A stretch of DNA of 64,000 nucleotides from contig NZ_CANMPM010000006.1 in NCBI RefSeq assembly GCF_947499845.1, positions 124,001 through 188,000 on the forward strand. The letters are read 5' to 3'. This document shows positions 23,766 through 33,780 of the stretch, in pieces. The notes under the pieces are model-generated. The model was not told the DNA's origin, made no database searches, and saw only the letters and a program-made list of their open reading frames with translations. The stretch comes from an uncultured Pseudokineococcus sp. Its GTDB lineage: Bacteria; Actinomycetota; Actinomycetes; Actinomycetales; Quadrisphaeraceae. The number at the start of each line of letters is the position of its first letter. Position 1 is the stretch's first letter. A program made the translations under genes and the position numbers.

Positions 23766-25085
23766 GTGCCCCCGCTGACCTCGACCTCGCAGGCCCACCT
23801 GCCGGACGACCGCCCGACGACCGCCGCAGGACCGTCCGTGCCCCGGCCCCGTCGGGCTTCGCCGCCGCTGCGGCGTCCCCGGGCCCGGCACACGCTCGTG
23901 GCCCTGGCCGTCGGAGCCTTCGCGGTCGGCACGGCGGAGTTCATGATGATGGGGCTGCTGCCCCTCGTGGCCCAGGACCTCGGGGTCTCCGTGCCGGCCG
24001 CCAGCGCCACGATCACGGCCTACGCCGTGGGCGTCGTCGTCGGGGCGCCGCTGCTCACCGCTCTCGCCAGCCGCACCACGCCGCGGACCGCTCTCCTCGC
24101 CCTCATGGGTCTGTTCGTCGTCGGCGGGCTCGCGTGCGCCCTCGCGCCCGACGCGCGGGCGCTCGTCGTCGCCCGCTTCGCGACGGCCCTCGTCCACGGC
24201 GCCTTCTTCGGCACCGCCACGGTCGTCGCGCGCTCGGTGGTCCCGGCCCACCGCACGGCGCAGGCCATCGGCCTCGTCATCGCGGGTCTCGCGGTCGCCA
24301 ACGTCGTGGGCGTCCCCGCGGCGACGGCCCTGGGCCAGGCCTTCGGCTGGCGCCTGCCCGTGGCGGCGGTCGCGGGCCTCGGGCTCGTGACGGCGGCGGC
24401 GGTGCTCGCCCTGGTGCCCCGCACGGCCGCCCCGCGCGTCGCCCTGCGCTCCCAGCTGTCCGCCTTCCGCGTCCCGGCGGTCTGGCTGCTGCTCGGGGTG
24501 ACGCTCACGGGCTTCAGCGCCCTCTTCGCGGTGCACTCCTTCGTGGCGCCGCTCCTCACCGACCGCAGCGGCTTCGACGAGGCGCAGGTGCCCCTCGTCC
24601 TCGCCGTCTTCGGGGTCGGGTCCGTCATCGGCACGCTGGTCGGCGGGCCGCTGGCCGACCGGTTCCCCACGGGGGTGCTCGTGGGGGGCATGGCCTCGAC
24701 GGCGGTCCTGCTCGTCGCCCTGACGGTGACGTCGCTGTCGCGACCGGCCGTGGTCGTGACGCTGCTGCTCCTGGGGGTGGTCACCTTCGGGGCCTCACCG
24801 GGCCTGCAGGAGCGGGTGGTGAGGGCCGGCGGCGGCAGCGGGGCCATGGTCGCGGCCGCCAACCAGAGCGCCTTCAACCTCGCCAACGCCCTCGGGGCCT
24901 CGGCGGGGGCGGCGGTCCTCACGGCCGGGCTGGGGCTGACGGCCCCCATGTGGGTCGGCGTCACGGCCTCGGTCGTGGGCCTCGGCATCCTCGCGCTCGC
25001 CGTCCGCGCCGAGCGCTCCTCGTCCGCGCCCCGGCCGCAGGCGGCCGCGACTGCGTCTGCCTCTGGGTCTGCGTCCACCGGCTGA
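23766..25085 (+). CDS. MFS transporter (AraJ/DHA1-like efflux)
   Basis: This 439-residue protein has about 12 hydrophobic helices after a 40-residue Pro/Arg-rich N-terminus. The segment LAVGAFAVGTAEFMMMGLLP at helix 1 is a hallmark of the AraJ/YdhP-like DHA1 branch (sugar or drug efflux). The conserved helix-10 region AANQSAFNLANALGASAGA also matches that branch. Start GTG 23766. The C-terminus is a short Ser/Ala tail. The substrate is unknown. A strong bidirectional terminator follows at 25104-25140. Confidence 0.9.
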   Translation: MPPLTSTSQAHLPDDRPTTAAGPSVPRPRRASPPLRRPRARHTLVALAVGAFAVGTAEFMMMGLLPLVAQDLGVSVPAASATITAYAVGVVVGAPLLTALASRTTPRTALLALMGLFVVGGLACALAPDARALVVARFATALVHGAFFGTATVVARSVVPAHRTAQAIGLVIAGLAVANVVGVPAATALGQAFGWRLPVAAVAGLGLVTAAAVLALVPRTAAPRVALRSQLSAFRVPAVWLLLGVTLTGFSALFAVHSFVAPLLTDRSGFDEAQVPLVLAVFGVGSVIGTLVGGPLADRFPTGVLVGGMASTAVLLVALTVTSLSRPAVVVTLLLLGVVTFGASPGLQERVVRAGGGSGAMVAAANQSAFNLANALGASAGAAVLTAGLGLTAPMWVGVTASVVGLGILALAVRAERSSSAPRPQAAATASASGSASTG

Positions 25086-25103
25086 CGCGCCGCCGGTGGG
25101 GGC

Positions 25104-25140
25104 GGCCCGGGCGGGAGGGGCGTCCCCGCCCGCCCGGGCC
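25104..25140. terminator. Bidirectional terminator between MFS and DUF2945 genes
   Basis: A 12-bp outer stem (25104-25115 with 25129-25140) plus an inner 4-bp GGGG/CCCC stem with one A/G mismatch and a 3-nt loop lies between convergent genes. Confidence 0.7.
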
Positions 25141-25149
25141 GGCCCGCCG

Positions 25150-25362
25150 TCAGTCCTCGTCGAGCGAGGTGCCCTTGTGGACGGCCTCCTTGCCGGTCTT
25201 GTCGCTCTCGACGAGGTACTGCGGGTCGTCCTTGCTCGCGCGGACCGTGCGGCCCGCCTCCTCGGTGTCCTTCGTGATCTTCTTCTCCACGGTGCCGTGG
25301 ACCTTGGTGCCGTGGGAGGACCAGGCGACGTCGTCGCCCTTCTTGAAGTCGTCTCCGGACAT
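25150..25362 (-). CDS. DUF2945 small protein (hypervirulence-associated TUDOR-like)
   Basis: This 70-residue protein begins [20 protein letters not shown] and continues VHGTVEKKI, then the charged tail typical of DUF2945, ending HKGTSLDED. The family has a small beta-barrel (Tudor-like) fold and is often encoded near stress genes; its function is unknown. ATG 25362 has GAGGAGCAGCC upstream on the minus strand as a ribosome-binding site. Confidence 0.88.
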   Translation of the reverse strand: MSGDDFKKGDDVAWSSHGTKVHGTVEKKITKDTEEAGRTVRASKDDPQYLVESDKTGKEAVHKGTSLDED

Positions 25363-25529
25363 GGCTGCTCCTCGTGCTCGTGCGGTGGTGGGCCCGCGCC
25401 GTCGTGGCGCGCGGGGTGGTGCTCCGCCGGTCGGCGGGGACGGCGTCCGCCCCGGGGGTGTCCGGGACGGTCGGGCGGGAGCAGGGCCCTCGGGGCGGGG
25501 CCTGGCGGCCCGCCCCGTGCGCCCGGACG

Positions 25530-26633
25530 CTACGACGCCGCGGGGGACCCGGCGACCTCGGCGGCCAGGCGGGCCCCGAGGGCCCGCCCCGAGAGCCAGG
25601 CCTGCTCGACGCCCGGCTTCTCGCCCCACCCGTCGCCGCAGACGCCGAGGCCCAAGGAGAGCCAGGAGGTCTCCGGACGTCCTCCGGCGGGGCGGGCGAA
25701 GGTCCACCGCTGCGCGCCGGTCTCGAGGGGCGCCGGCGCGGTGCCGCCGCCGAGGAGCTCGCCGAGCTCGGCGAGGACGGGGGTGACCGCGGCCGGGGGG
25801 TCGCCGAGGTGGTCTTGGGCGAGCCCCGGCGTCGAGTGCGCGACGAGGACGGGCGCCCCGTCCCCGCGGCGGCGTCCGTCGTCGGCCACGGACTCGACCG
25901 CCGGCGAGCCGTTGACGAACGCGCCGTCCATCGCCGGCCACCAGGCCCGCTCCCACCGGGCCCAGACGGTGATGACGGGCGTCCAGGCCCGCTCGCGCAG
26001 GGGAGCGGTCTCGGCGGCGAGCCCGGGGCCCACGAGGCGCACGGCCTGGGGCTCGGGCATCGCGAGGACGACGGCGCGGCAGGGCTCGCCGTCGACGACG
26101 AGCCCCCCGTCGGCCGTGCGGTCGACGCGGCGGACGTCGTGGGAGCGCACCTCGACGCCGTCGTCGGCCAGGTCGTCGGCGAGGTCCAGGGCCAGCGACC
26201 GCAGGCCTCCGGGCGCGGCCCAGCGCGTCGGCCCCGGCTTCGCGGTCGTCGTCACGCGCCCGCCCTCGTCCCGCGCCACGGCCAGCAACGTGTCGGTCCA
26301 CGGCGCGGCCAGGCCCCGCGCCTGCCAGGACCCGGCGAGGGCGGCGAAGGCGGTGTCACGGGGGACGAAGTAGGAGGCGCCGACGTCGACGACGCGCTGC
26401 GCGCCCTCCTCGCCGGTGCGCCGCAGGCCGAGACGCCCGCCGGGGCGGCGGCCGCGGTCGAGGACGACGACGTCGAGGCCCGCGTCGCGCAGGGACCTCG
26501 CGGCCGCCAGCCCCGAGATGCCCCCGCCGACGACGACGACCGCGCCCGGGGCCCAGCCGGGGCGTCGCCCGCCCGCTCCGGAGGTGGGGTCGGGGGCGGG
26601 GGCGTCCGGACGGGCCGAGGTGGGTGCGCTCAC
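25530..26633 (-). CDS. FAD-dependent amine oxidase-like (renalase-type) oxidoreductase
   Basis: This 367-residue protein has an N-terminal FAD-binding Rossmann motif [17 protein letters not shown] followed by the conserved [14 protein letters not shown] (GGR motif) and a C-terminal segment [20 protein letters not shown] that matches the FAD-binding C-terminal motif of NAD(P)/FAD-dependent renalase-like proteins. Substrates of the bacterial relatives include dihydronicotinamide isomers. GTG 26633 was chosen because TAGCGT lies 7 nt upstream (leaderless); an earlier GTG at 26669 would lie upstream of that box. It sits in a run of stress-type genes. Confidence 0.82.
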   Translation of the reverse strand: MSAPTSARPDAPAPDPTSGAGGRRPGWAPGAVVVVGGGISGLAAARSLRDAGLDVVVLDRGRRPGGRLGLRRTGEEGAQRVVDVGASYFVPRDTAFAALAGSWQARGLAAPWTDTLLAVARDEGGRVTTTAKPGPTRWAAPGGLRSLALDLADDLADDGVEVRSHDVRRVDRTADGGLVVDGEPCRAVVLAMPEPQAVRLVGPGLAAETAPLRERAWTPVITVWARWERAWWPAMDGAFVNGSPAVESVADDGRRRGDGAPVLVAHSTPGLAQDHLGDPPAAVTPVLAELGELLGGGTAPAPLETGAQRWTFARPAGGRPETSWLSLGLGVCGDGWGEKPGVEQAWLSGRALGARLAAEVAGSPAAS

Positions 26634-26640
26634 CCGCTCG

Positions 26641-26646
26641 ACGCTA
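26641..26646 (-). promoter_or_regulatory. -10 box TAGCGT, leaderless start of the FAD oxidoreductase
   Basis: TAGCGT on the minus strand is separated from the GTG at 26633 by 7 nt and decides the choice of start. Confidence 0.5.
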
Positions 26647-26721
26647 GGTGCGGCCCCGCCCTCCCGCACTGCGGCGCCCGGCGCCCCGGCCGCTCCCCGT
26701 GGTCACCGCCCTCGGACGCGC

Positions 26722-26754
26722 GACGACCGCCGCAGCGGTGCTGCGGCGGTCGTC
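26722..26754 (-). terminator. Terminator after the PNPOx-like gene
   Basis: Perfect 14-bp stem (26722-26735 with 26741-26754) around the loop CGGTG. It lies downstream of the gene ending at 26802. Confidence 0.75.
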
Positions 26755-26801
26755 GGCGGTGGCCCTGGCCTCGCCCGGGCGGGGCTCAGCTGCTCAGGCG
26801 A

Positions 26802-27311
26802 TCAGAGGCGGACGGTCTCGTTCTCGCCGCCGCTGTAGGGCTGCCCGGTCGCGCGGCTCTTGACGTAGGACAGGAGCGTGGCGGCGCGGCCGCCCGGGGT
26901 GTCCCAGTACTCGGCGGTGTCCGCGTGGACCTTGACGAGCACGATGCCGGGGGCCTCCGGGCCGTCGGGGAACCACGCCTCGACCCCGGCGTTCCACAGC
27001 TCCTTCGCCTTCGCGACGTCGCGCACCACCTCGGCGTCCCCCGCCACGGAGACCCAGGAGTCACCGGAGGCGAAGGCCACGTTGACGTGGGCCCCGTGGC
27101 GGACCTGGTCGACCTTCGAGGAGTCCTCCTCGGCGAAGAACCACAGGTCGCCGTCGAACTCGACCTCCTGCACCGCCATCGGGCGGCTCACGAGGCGGCC
27201 GGCCGCGCCGGTCGTCGTGAGCATGCAGACCTTGACGTCCTTGATGAGCTCGGCGACCTTGGCGACGCCCTCGTCGCGGGGGGTGTCCGGGGTCTCGGGG
27301 GTGGGGCTCAC
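26802..27311 (-). CDS. Pyridoxamine 5'-phosphate oxidase-like (general stress protein 26) flavoprotein
   Basis: This 169-residue protein has the split-barrel FMN-binding fold of the PNPOx-like family. Recognisable are [59 protein letters not shown] and [17 protein letters not shown], the pattern of general stress protein 26. Members bind FMN or F420; physiological reactions are mostly unknown. Start GTG 27311 has GAGGA upstream. The upstream region contains a 14-bp tandem repeat (27337-27420), so its promoter or leader may vary between strains. It belongs to a group of stress-type genes on the minus strand. Confidence 0.87.
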   Translation of the reverse strand: MSPTPETPDTPRDEGVAKVAELIKDVKVCMLTTTGAAGRLVSRPMAVQEVEFDGDLWFFAEEDSSKVDQVRHGAHVNVAFASGDSWVSVAGDAEVVRDVAKAKELWNAGVEAWFPDGPEAPGIVLVKVHADTAEYWDTPGGRAATLLSYVKSRATGQPYSGGENETVRL

Positions 27312-27336
27312 GGGTGCTCCTCGGGTCGGTGGTCTC

Positions 27337-27420
27337 GTCGTCGTGCCGGGTCCGTCGTGCTGGGTCCGTCGTGCTGGGTCCGTCGTGCTGGGTCCGTCGT
27401 GCTGGGTCCGTCGTGCTGGT
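27337..27420. repeat. Tandem repeat, 14-bp unit, five copies plus a degenerate one
   Basis: The unit TCCGTCGTGCTGGG occurs at 27351, 27365, 27379, 27393 and 27407 (the last ending in T), with a diverged copy just before (to 27350). It lies 26-109 bp upstream of the PNPOx-like start codon. Confidence 0.92.
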
Positions 27421-27473
27421 CGTCCCGGGCCGGGCGCGTCGTCCCGGTCCCGTCGTGCGCGGTCGGGTGGACC

Positions 27474-27788
27474 TCAGCCGCGCCCGGTCTTGTCCTGGAG
27501 CCGGTCGATCATCTCGGAGGCGTGGGCCTTGGAGATGTCCTGCGGCACCTCCTCGCCGGCCTCCTGGGCGAGGGTGCTCAGGTAGCTGCGCTGCGGGCCG
27601 GTGGCGGGCTCGCCGCCCGTCACCCAGGTCTCCGGGTCCTTCTCCGCGTCGGAGGGGGCCGTCCCCGGCTCCTGGTCGGCGGGGCGCCCGTCGCCGTGCG
27701 CGCCGCGCTGGTCCTCGGCGTCCTGCGCCTGCGCGATGGCCTGGTCCGCCTCGTCACCGGTGGGCTGCTGGCTGCTCTGCTCGGTCAT
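27474..27788 (-). CDS. DUF3072 domain protein
   Basis: This 104-residue, very acidic, Gln/Ala/Asp-rich protein has a C-terminal DUF3072 domain (about 50-102): [20 protein letters not shown] then an EAGEEVP segment and [18 protein letters not shown]. The domain is common in actinobacteria and its function is unknown; it appears beside stress proteins. ATG 27788 is preceded at 7 nt by TACGCT with no ribosome-binding site, so the message is probably leaderless. Confidence 0.85.
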   Translation of the reverse strand: MTEQSSQQPTGDEADQAIAQAQDAEDQRGAHGDGRPADQEPGTAPSDAEKDPETWVTGGEPATGPQRSYLSTLAQEAGEEVPQDISKAHASEMIDRLQDKTGRG

Positions 27789-27795
27789 GTGTTCG

Positions 27796-27801
27796 AGCGT
27801 A
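27796..27801 (-). promoter_or_regulatory. -10 box TACGCT, leaderless start of the DUF3072 gene
   Basis: TACGCT on the minus strand ends 7 nt before the ATG at 27788. Confidence 0.45.
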
Positions 27802-27845
27802 GGGCGGGGGCCCGACGGCGGCGCGTCGAGCGCGGGGCCCTCGGA

Positions 27846-28259
27846 TCAGCCCCGCGCCCGGCGCGTGCTCGCGTCGTTGGCCCTCTGCAGCGCCTCGACC
27901 AGCTCGTCCTTGCTCATCGACGAGCGGCCGTGGACGTCGAGGCGCCGCGCCAGCTCGAGCAGGTGCTCCTTGCTCGCGTTCGCGTCGACGCCCCCGGCCG
28001 TCTCCCGGTCGGTGCCCAGGCCCCCCTCCGCCTGCGCGTCCGAGGGGCCCTTGCCGTCCTTGGGCTCCCAGTGGTCGCCGACCTTCTCGTGGGTGTGCTT
28101 GAGCGCCGACCAGGCGACGCGGTTCGCCCTCTCCCCGTCGCCGTAGGACTCCTCCGCGGACGTCTTGGCGGCCGCGTAGGTGCGCTGGGCCCGCTCGTCC
28201 GAGCGCTCGAGCGTGCTGGGCAGGTCGACGTCGGGGACGTCGTCGTGGTCCTTCGCCAT
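27846..28259 (-). CDS. ChaB-like protein with C-terminal Rho_N domain
   Basis: This 137-residue protein starts [20 protein letters not shown]. Its first half (about 15-75) is a ChaB-type domain ([20 protein letters not shown], then [19 protein letters not shown]). The C-terminal 40 residues form a Rho N-terminal/SAP-like helical domain ([20 protein letters not shown], then [12 protein letters not shown]). This pairing is known in actinobacterial general-stress proteins and may bind nucleic acids. ATG 28259 has GGGAGGACCC immediately upstream. It is transcribed away from the superoxide dismutase gene. Confidence 0.85.
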   Translation of the reverse strand: MAKDHDDVPDVDLPSTLERSDERAQRTYAAAKTSAEESYGDGERANRVAWSALKHTHEKVGDHWEPKDGKGPSDAQAEGGLGTDRETAGGVDANASKEHLLELARRLDVHGRSSMSKDELVEALQRANDASTRRARG

Positions 28260-28463
28260 GGGTCCTCCCGGGCCGGTGGTCGCGACCGGGGCGGCGCGCC
28301 CGGCCACGGCCATGCTGGGCCGACCCCGGGGCGCGCGCACCCGGCCGACGGGGCGCCCGTCGCGGGAGCGACGGCGCGCTTGCAGCGCCCCCGCCCCGGG
28401 GCCAGGGTGATCACAGCCGGCGCGACCGCCGACAGCACCACGCCCGGAGCCCCAGGAGGACCC

Positions 28464-29096
28464 ATGGCCGACTACGCCCTGCCCGACCTGCCCTACGACT
28501 ACTCCGCGCTCGAGCCCGCGATCAGCGGCGAGATCATGGAGCTGCACCACTCCAAGCACCACCAGACCTACGTGACGGGGGCCAACACCGCCCTCGAGCA
28601 GCTCGCCGAGGCCCGCTCCACGGACTCCCTCGGGCCGGTCAACCTCTTCGAGAAGAACCTGGCGTTCAACCTCGCCGGCCACGTCAACCACTCGGTCTTC
28701 TGGCCGAACATGAGCCCCGACGGCGGCGACAAGCCCGACGGCGATCTCGGCGCGGCCATCGACGAGCACTTCGGCTCCTTCGACGCCTTCCGCGCGCACT
28801 TCACGGCCAACGCCCTCGGCATCCAGGGCTCCGGCTGGTCGATCCTCGCGTGGGACTCGGTGGGCCAGAAGCTCCTCAACGTCCAGCTGTACGACCACCA
28901 GGGCAACCTCCCCGTCGGCCTGGTGCCGCTCCTCATGCTCGACATGTGGGAGCACGCGTTCTACCTGCAGTACCGCAACGTCAAGGCCGACTACGTCAAG
29001 GCGTGGTGGGACGTGGCGAACTGGGCCGACGTCACCGACCGCTTCGCGCGCGCCCGCACGCAGACCTCGGGCCTCATCACGCCGACGGCGCTCTGA
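28464..29096 (+). CDS. Superoxide dismutase (Fe/Mn family)
   Basis: This 210-residue enzyme converts superoxide to oxygen and hydrogen peroxide. The metal ligands are visible: His28 ([12 protein letters not shown]), His76 ([10 protein letters not shown]), Asp160 and His164 ([12 protein letters not shown]). Length and motifs are standard for Fe/Mn-SOD; choosing Mn or Fe is not safe from sequence alone. ATG 28464 has AGGAGGA upstream. It is divergent from the ChaB/Rho_N gene and followed by a strong terminator. Confidence 0.96.
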   Translation: MADYALPDLPYDYSALEPAISGEIMELHHSKHHQTYVTGANTALEQLAEARSTDSLGPVNLFEKNLAFNLAGHVNHSVFWPNMSPDGGDKPDGDLGAAIDEHFGSFDAFRAHFTANALGIQGSGWSILAWDSVGQKLLNVQLYDHQGNLPVGLVPLLMLDMWEHAFYLQYRNVKADYVKAWWDVANWADVTDRFARARTQTSGLITPTAL

Positions 29097-29166
29097 CCCG
29101 GCGCCGGGCTCCGTCCGGCGCACCCGCACGACCCCGCACGACCCTGCTCCCGCGAGTGAGCAGAGC

Positions 29167-29202
29167 GACGGCCGGCGGCCCCACCCGGGGCCGCCGGCCG
29201 TC
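29167..29202 (+). terminator. Terminator after superoxide dismutase, 16-bp stem
   Basis: Arms 29167-29182 and 29187-29202 are perfectly complementary around the loop ACCC. Confidence 0.8.
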
Positions 29203-29261
29203 CTGCGTCCGCCCTCGAGGAGCGGCCGCCGGCTCCGGGTGTGGGGTCGAGGGCGCCGACG

Positions 29262-29267
29262 TAGCGT
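29262..29267 (+). promoter_or_regulatory. -10 box TAGCGT, leaderless start of recQ
   Basis: TAGCGT ends 7 nt before the GTG at 29275. Confidence 0.5.
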
Positions 29268-29274
29268 CCCCGGC

Positions 29275-30984
29275 GTGGCAGGACGCGGAGGGCGCCGGGG
29301 GCGCGAGCACGAGCAGGACGAGCAGCACGAGGCGGGGGACGGTGCGGGGAGGCCCGACGACCGGAAGGAGGCCCTGGCGGCCGCGGTCGTGGAGGTCCTC
29401 GGCGAGGGAGCCGTCCTGCGGGACGCCCAGCGCCGCGCGCTCGAGGCGCTCGCGCACGCGGACACGCTCCTCGTGGCCCGCTCGGGCGCCGGCAAGACGG
29501 CGGTCTACCAGATCGCCAGCCGCCTGGCCGGAGGGCTGACGCTCGTCGTCTCCCCGCTCGTGGCGCTGCAGCGCGACCAGGCGCGGACCCTCGCCGAGGG
29601 CGGCCAGCGGGCCGGTCTCGTCAACAGCACCCTCCGACCCGCCGAGCAGGCCGAGGCGCTGCGGGCCGCCGCGGCCGGCGAGCTGGACCTGCTGCTGCTG
29701 GCCCCCGAGCAGCTCGCCCGCCCGGCGACGACCGAGGCCCTCGCCGCGGCCGACGTCCGGCTCGTCGTCGTCGACGAGGCGCACGTCGTCAGCGACTGGG
29801 GCCACGACTTCCGGCCCGACTACCTCCAGCTCGGCGCGGCCGCCCGCGCGGCCGGGGCGGAGCGGCTGCTGGCCCTCACCGCCACGGCCTCGCCCGCCGT
29901 CCGGCGCGACGTCGTCGAGCGCCTGGGCCTCGACGACCCCAAGGTCGTCGTGGACGACGTCGACCGGCCGAACATCCACCTCGCCGTCCGCGCCGCCGGC
30001 GACCGGGCGGCCCGCGACCGCGCCGTGGTCGACGAGGTCGTCGCCGCCTGCGAGGGCGGCTGCTGCGGCATCGTCTACGTGCAGACCCGGGCCGACGTCG
30101 ACGCGGTCGCCGACGCGCTCGAGCGGCGCGGCCTGGCGCCGGCGCGCTACCACGGCGGCCTCTCGCCGGACGAGCGCTACGCCGTCGCGGACCTCTTCCT
30201 CGACGGCACGCTCGACCTCGTCGTGGCCACGAGCGCCTTCGGGATGGGCGTCGACCGCCCCGACGTGCGCTTCGTCGTCCACGCCGGACCGTCCGGCTCC
30301 CTCGACGCGTACTACCAGGAGGTCGGCCGGGCGGGGCGCGACGGCGAGCCCGCCTGGGCGCTGCTCGTCCACACCGGCACGGACTCCTCGCTCGGGCGCT
30401 TCCACGCCTCCGGCGGCGGACCCCGGACGGCGACGGTGCGCGCCGTCGTGCCGGCGCTGCAGCGGGCGGGGGAGGCGGGCCTGACGCGCGCCGAGCTGGC
30501 CGAGGAGGCGGACGTCTCGCCCCGCACGCTCGCGCGCGTCCTCGGCGCCCTCGTGCAGGTCGGCGTCGCGGCCCCCGCGGAGGACGGCCGCACCCGCTGG
30601 GTCGACGGCGACGCCACGGGCACCCAGGTGGCCGAGATGCTCACGGCCGAGCGGGAGCGCCGCCGTCGCCTCGACGAGTCGGCCGTGGAGATGGTGGAAC
30701 GCTACGCGGGCACCGACGACTGCCGCCGGCGCCTGCTGCTGGAGCTGCTCGGCGAGGAGCACCCGCAGCGGTGCGGCGCCTGCGACAGCTGCGACGCGGG
30801 CACGGCCCGGGACGTCGAGGACGCCGCGTGGCGCAGCGGCCAGCGCGTCCACCACGGCCGCTTCGGGGACGGCGTCGTGGCGTCGGTGGACACCGACACC
30901 GTCACCGTGCTCTTCGAGGACGAGGGCTACAAGACGCTCGGCGTCCGGCTCGTCGAGGAGCACGACCTGCTCGAGAGCGCCTAA
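29275..30984 (+). CDS. RecQ-family ATP-dependent DNA helicase
   Basis: This 569-residue superfamily 2 helicase has Walker A ARSGAGKT (GAGKTAVYQ), motif Ia SPLVALQRDQ, the DEAH box VVDEAHVVSDWGHDFRPDYL, motif III ALTATASP, motif V TSAFGMGVDRPDVRFVVHAG and motif VI QEVGRAGRDG. A zinc-binding region with CRRRLLLELLGEEHPQRCG and CDSC follows, then a winged-helix-like region. RecQ proteins unwind forks and recombination intermediates. The C-terminus (FGDGVVASVDTDTVTVLFED) resembles a small beta-barrel rather than an HRDC domain. GTG 29275 follows a TAGCGT box by 7 nt. The next gene begins 3 nt after its stop. Confidence 0.93.
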   Translation: MAGRGGRRGREHEQDEQHEAGDGAGRPDDRKEALAAAVVEVLGEGAVLRDAQRRALEALAHADTLLVARSGAGKTAVYQIASRLAGGLTLVVSPLVALQRDQARTLAEGGQRAGLVNSTLRPAEQAEALRAAAAGELDLLLLAPEQLARPATTEALAAADVRLVVVDEAHVVSDWGHDFRPDYLQLGAAARAAGAERLLALTATASPAVRRDVVERLGLDDPKVVVDDVDRPNIHLAVRAAGDRAARDRAVVDEVVAACEGGCCGIVYVQTRADVDAVADALERRGLAPARYHGGLSPDERYAVADLFLDGTLDLVVATSAFGMGVDRPDVRFVVHAGPSGSLDAYYQEVGRAGRDGEPAWALLVHTGTDSSLGRFHASGGGPRTATVRAVVPALQRAGEAGLTRAELAEEADVSPRTLARVLGALVQVGVAAPAEDGRTRWVDGDATGTQVAEMLTAERERRRRLDESAVEMVERYAGTDDCRRRLLLELLGEEHPQRCGACDSCDAGTARDVEDAAWRSGQRVHHGRFGDGVVASVDTDTVTVLFEDEGYKTLGVRLVEEHDLLESA

Positions 30985-30987
30985 GGC

Positions 30988-31551
30988 GTGGGCCGTCTCG
31001 TCGACCAGGGCGAGGTCGTCGACGGCCCGCTGCGGGTGGTGGCGCTCGCCGACACCCACCTCCCGCTGCGGGCGCGCGCCCTGCCGGAGGAGGTGCACGA
31101 GGCCGTCGCCGGGGCGGACGTCGTCGTCCACGCGGGCGACTGGGTGGACGCGGCGGCCCTGGACGACCTGCTCGGGCGCAGCGCCCTCCTGCTCGCCTGC
31201 TGGGGCAACAACGACGGCGAGGAGCTGCGGGCCCGCCTGCCCGAGGTCGCGCGCGCCGTCCTCGGCGGGGTGCGCGTCGAGGTCGTCCACGAGACCGGCG
31301 GGAAGGACGGCCGCGAGCGGCGCTGCGACCAGGCGCACCCCGGGGCCGACGTCCTCGTCTTCGGGCACAGCCACATCCCCTGGGACACGACGACGCCCCG
31401 CGGCCTGCGCCTGCTCAACCCCGGCTCGCCGACCGACCGGCGGCGGATGCCCCGGTGCACCTACCTGACGGCGACGGCCGCGGACGGCGCGCTCGCCGAC
31501 GTCGTCCTCCACGACCTGCCGCTGCGGACCGCGGGGCGCCGGCGGGGATGA
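30988..31551 (+). CDS. Metallophosphoesterase (YfcE/MJ0936-like phosphodiesterase)
   Basis: This 187-residue calcineurin-like phosphoesterase shows the metal-binding motifs in order: ADTHLP, HAGDW, GNNDG, VVHE and FGHSHIP. It belongs to the small YfcE-type phosphodiesterases, which act on artificial or cyclic substrates; the natural substrate is usually unknown. It starts 3 nt after recQ and is probably cotranscribed, a hint that its substrate could be a nucleic-acid end or nucleotide. It converges with the DUF779 gene. Confidence 0.9.
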   Translation: MGRLVDQGEVVDGPLRVVALADTHLPLRARALPEEVHEAVAGADVVVHAGDWVDAAALDDLLGRSALLLACWGNNDGEELRARLPEVARAVLGGVRVEVVHETGGKDGRERRCDQAHPGADVLVFGHSHIPWDTTTPRGLRLLNPGSPTDRRRMPRCTYLTATAADGALADVVLHDLPLRTAGRRRG

Positions 31552-31665
31552 CCCGCCGGCACCCCTCGCTCTGCCCGCTCGCTCCGTCCCTGCGTCCTGT
31601 CCCTGGAGTCCCTCGTCAGGGGGCGGCCCCGCCGCCGCCGCGGGGGTGGCGGCGACGGGGCTCCC

Positions 31666-32138
31666 TCACCCGCCCGCGACGACCTCGGGCAGCGCCAGCT
31701 CCTCCTCGGTGAGCAGCCGGGAGCGGATGAGGAAGCGCACGCCCTCGGGCGCCTCGACGCTGAACCCGGACCCGCGGCCGGGGACGACGTCGACGGTCAG
31801 GTGCGTGTGCCGCCAGTAGCCGTACTGGGACGCCGACATCCAGAACGGCGCCCCGGCGACCTCTCCGAGCAGGACGTCGCCGGAGCCGGTGAGGAAGTCG
31901 CCCTGCAGGTAGCACATGGGCGAGGAGCCGTCGCAGCAGCCGCCGGACTGGTGGAACATCAGCGGCCCGTGCCGCCCGCGGAGGCGCTCGAGCAGCGCGG
32001 CCGCCTCCGGCGTGATGTCGACGCGCGAGGCGGGGCGCCCTTCCAGCGCCGCCGCGTCGACGACCTCGGTCCCCTCCGCCGCCGGGTCGACGGCGGAGGG
32101 GGCACCGGCGGAGGGGCCGGTCGGGGAGCCGGCCGGCA

Positions 32139-32139
<1 letters not shown>
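31666..32139 (-). CDS. DUF779 protein, partner of aldehyde dehydrogenase
   Basis: This 157-residue protein contains DUF779: LLERLRGRHGPLMFHQSGGC, then CDGSSPMCYLQGDF, then ASQYGYWRHTHLTVDVVPGR. The cysteines (GGCCDGSSPMC) could bind a metal. DUF779 genes are repeatedly found just after acetaldehyde/aldehyde dehydrogenase genes; its role is unknown, perhaps as an accessory or maturation factor. Its ATG overlaps the stop of the dehydrogenase (ATGA at 32139), indicating translational coupling. An N-terminal tail of 35 residues rich in Ala/Pro precedes the domain. Confidence 0.88.
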
Positions 32140-33656
<1,517 letters not shown>

Positions 33657-33725
33657 GACGTGCCCTCCAGCGTCGTGCGCGCCCGTCGTCGGTGACGGGC
33701 GCCGTGCGGCGGACGGTAGGGCGGC

Positions 33726-33752
33726 GAGGTTGGCCGGAGGTTGGTCCGGAGG
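33726..33752. promoter_or_regulatory. Direct repeat upstream of the aldehyde dehydrogenase, possible operator
   Basis: GAGGTTGGCCG is followed directly by GAGGTTGGTCCG and a further GAGG. The repeat lies just upstream of a TACCGT -10 box (33718-33713), where an activator would bind. Confidence 0.4.
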
Positions 33753-33780
33753 CCGGCCCCCACCCGGTCGGGGGAGCGGC

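Noticed and set aside
27337-27420. The 14-bp repeats as a CRISPR array
   Set aside because: The copies are directly adjacent with no spacers and the unit is too short.
25374-29096. A 1240-codon open frame ending in superoxide dismutase
   Set aside because: Only 28464-29096 is coding; the upstream part is antisense to recognised genes on the minus strand.
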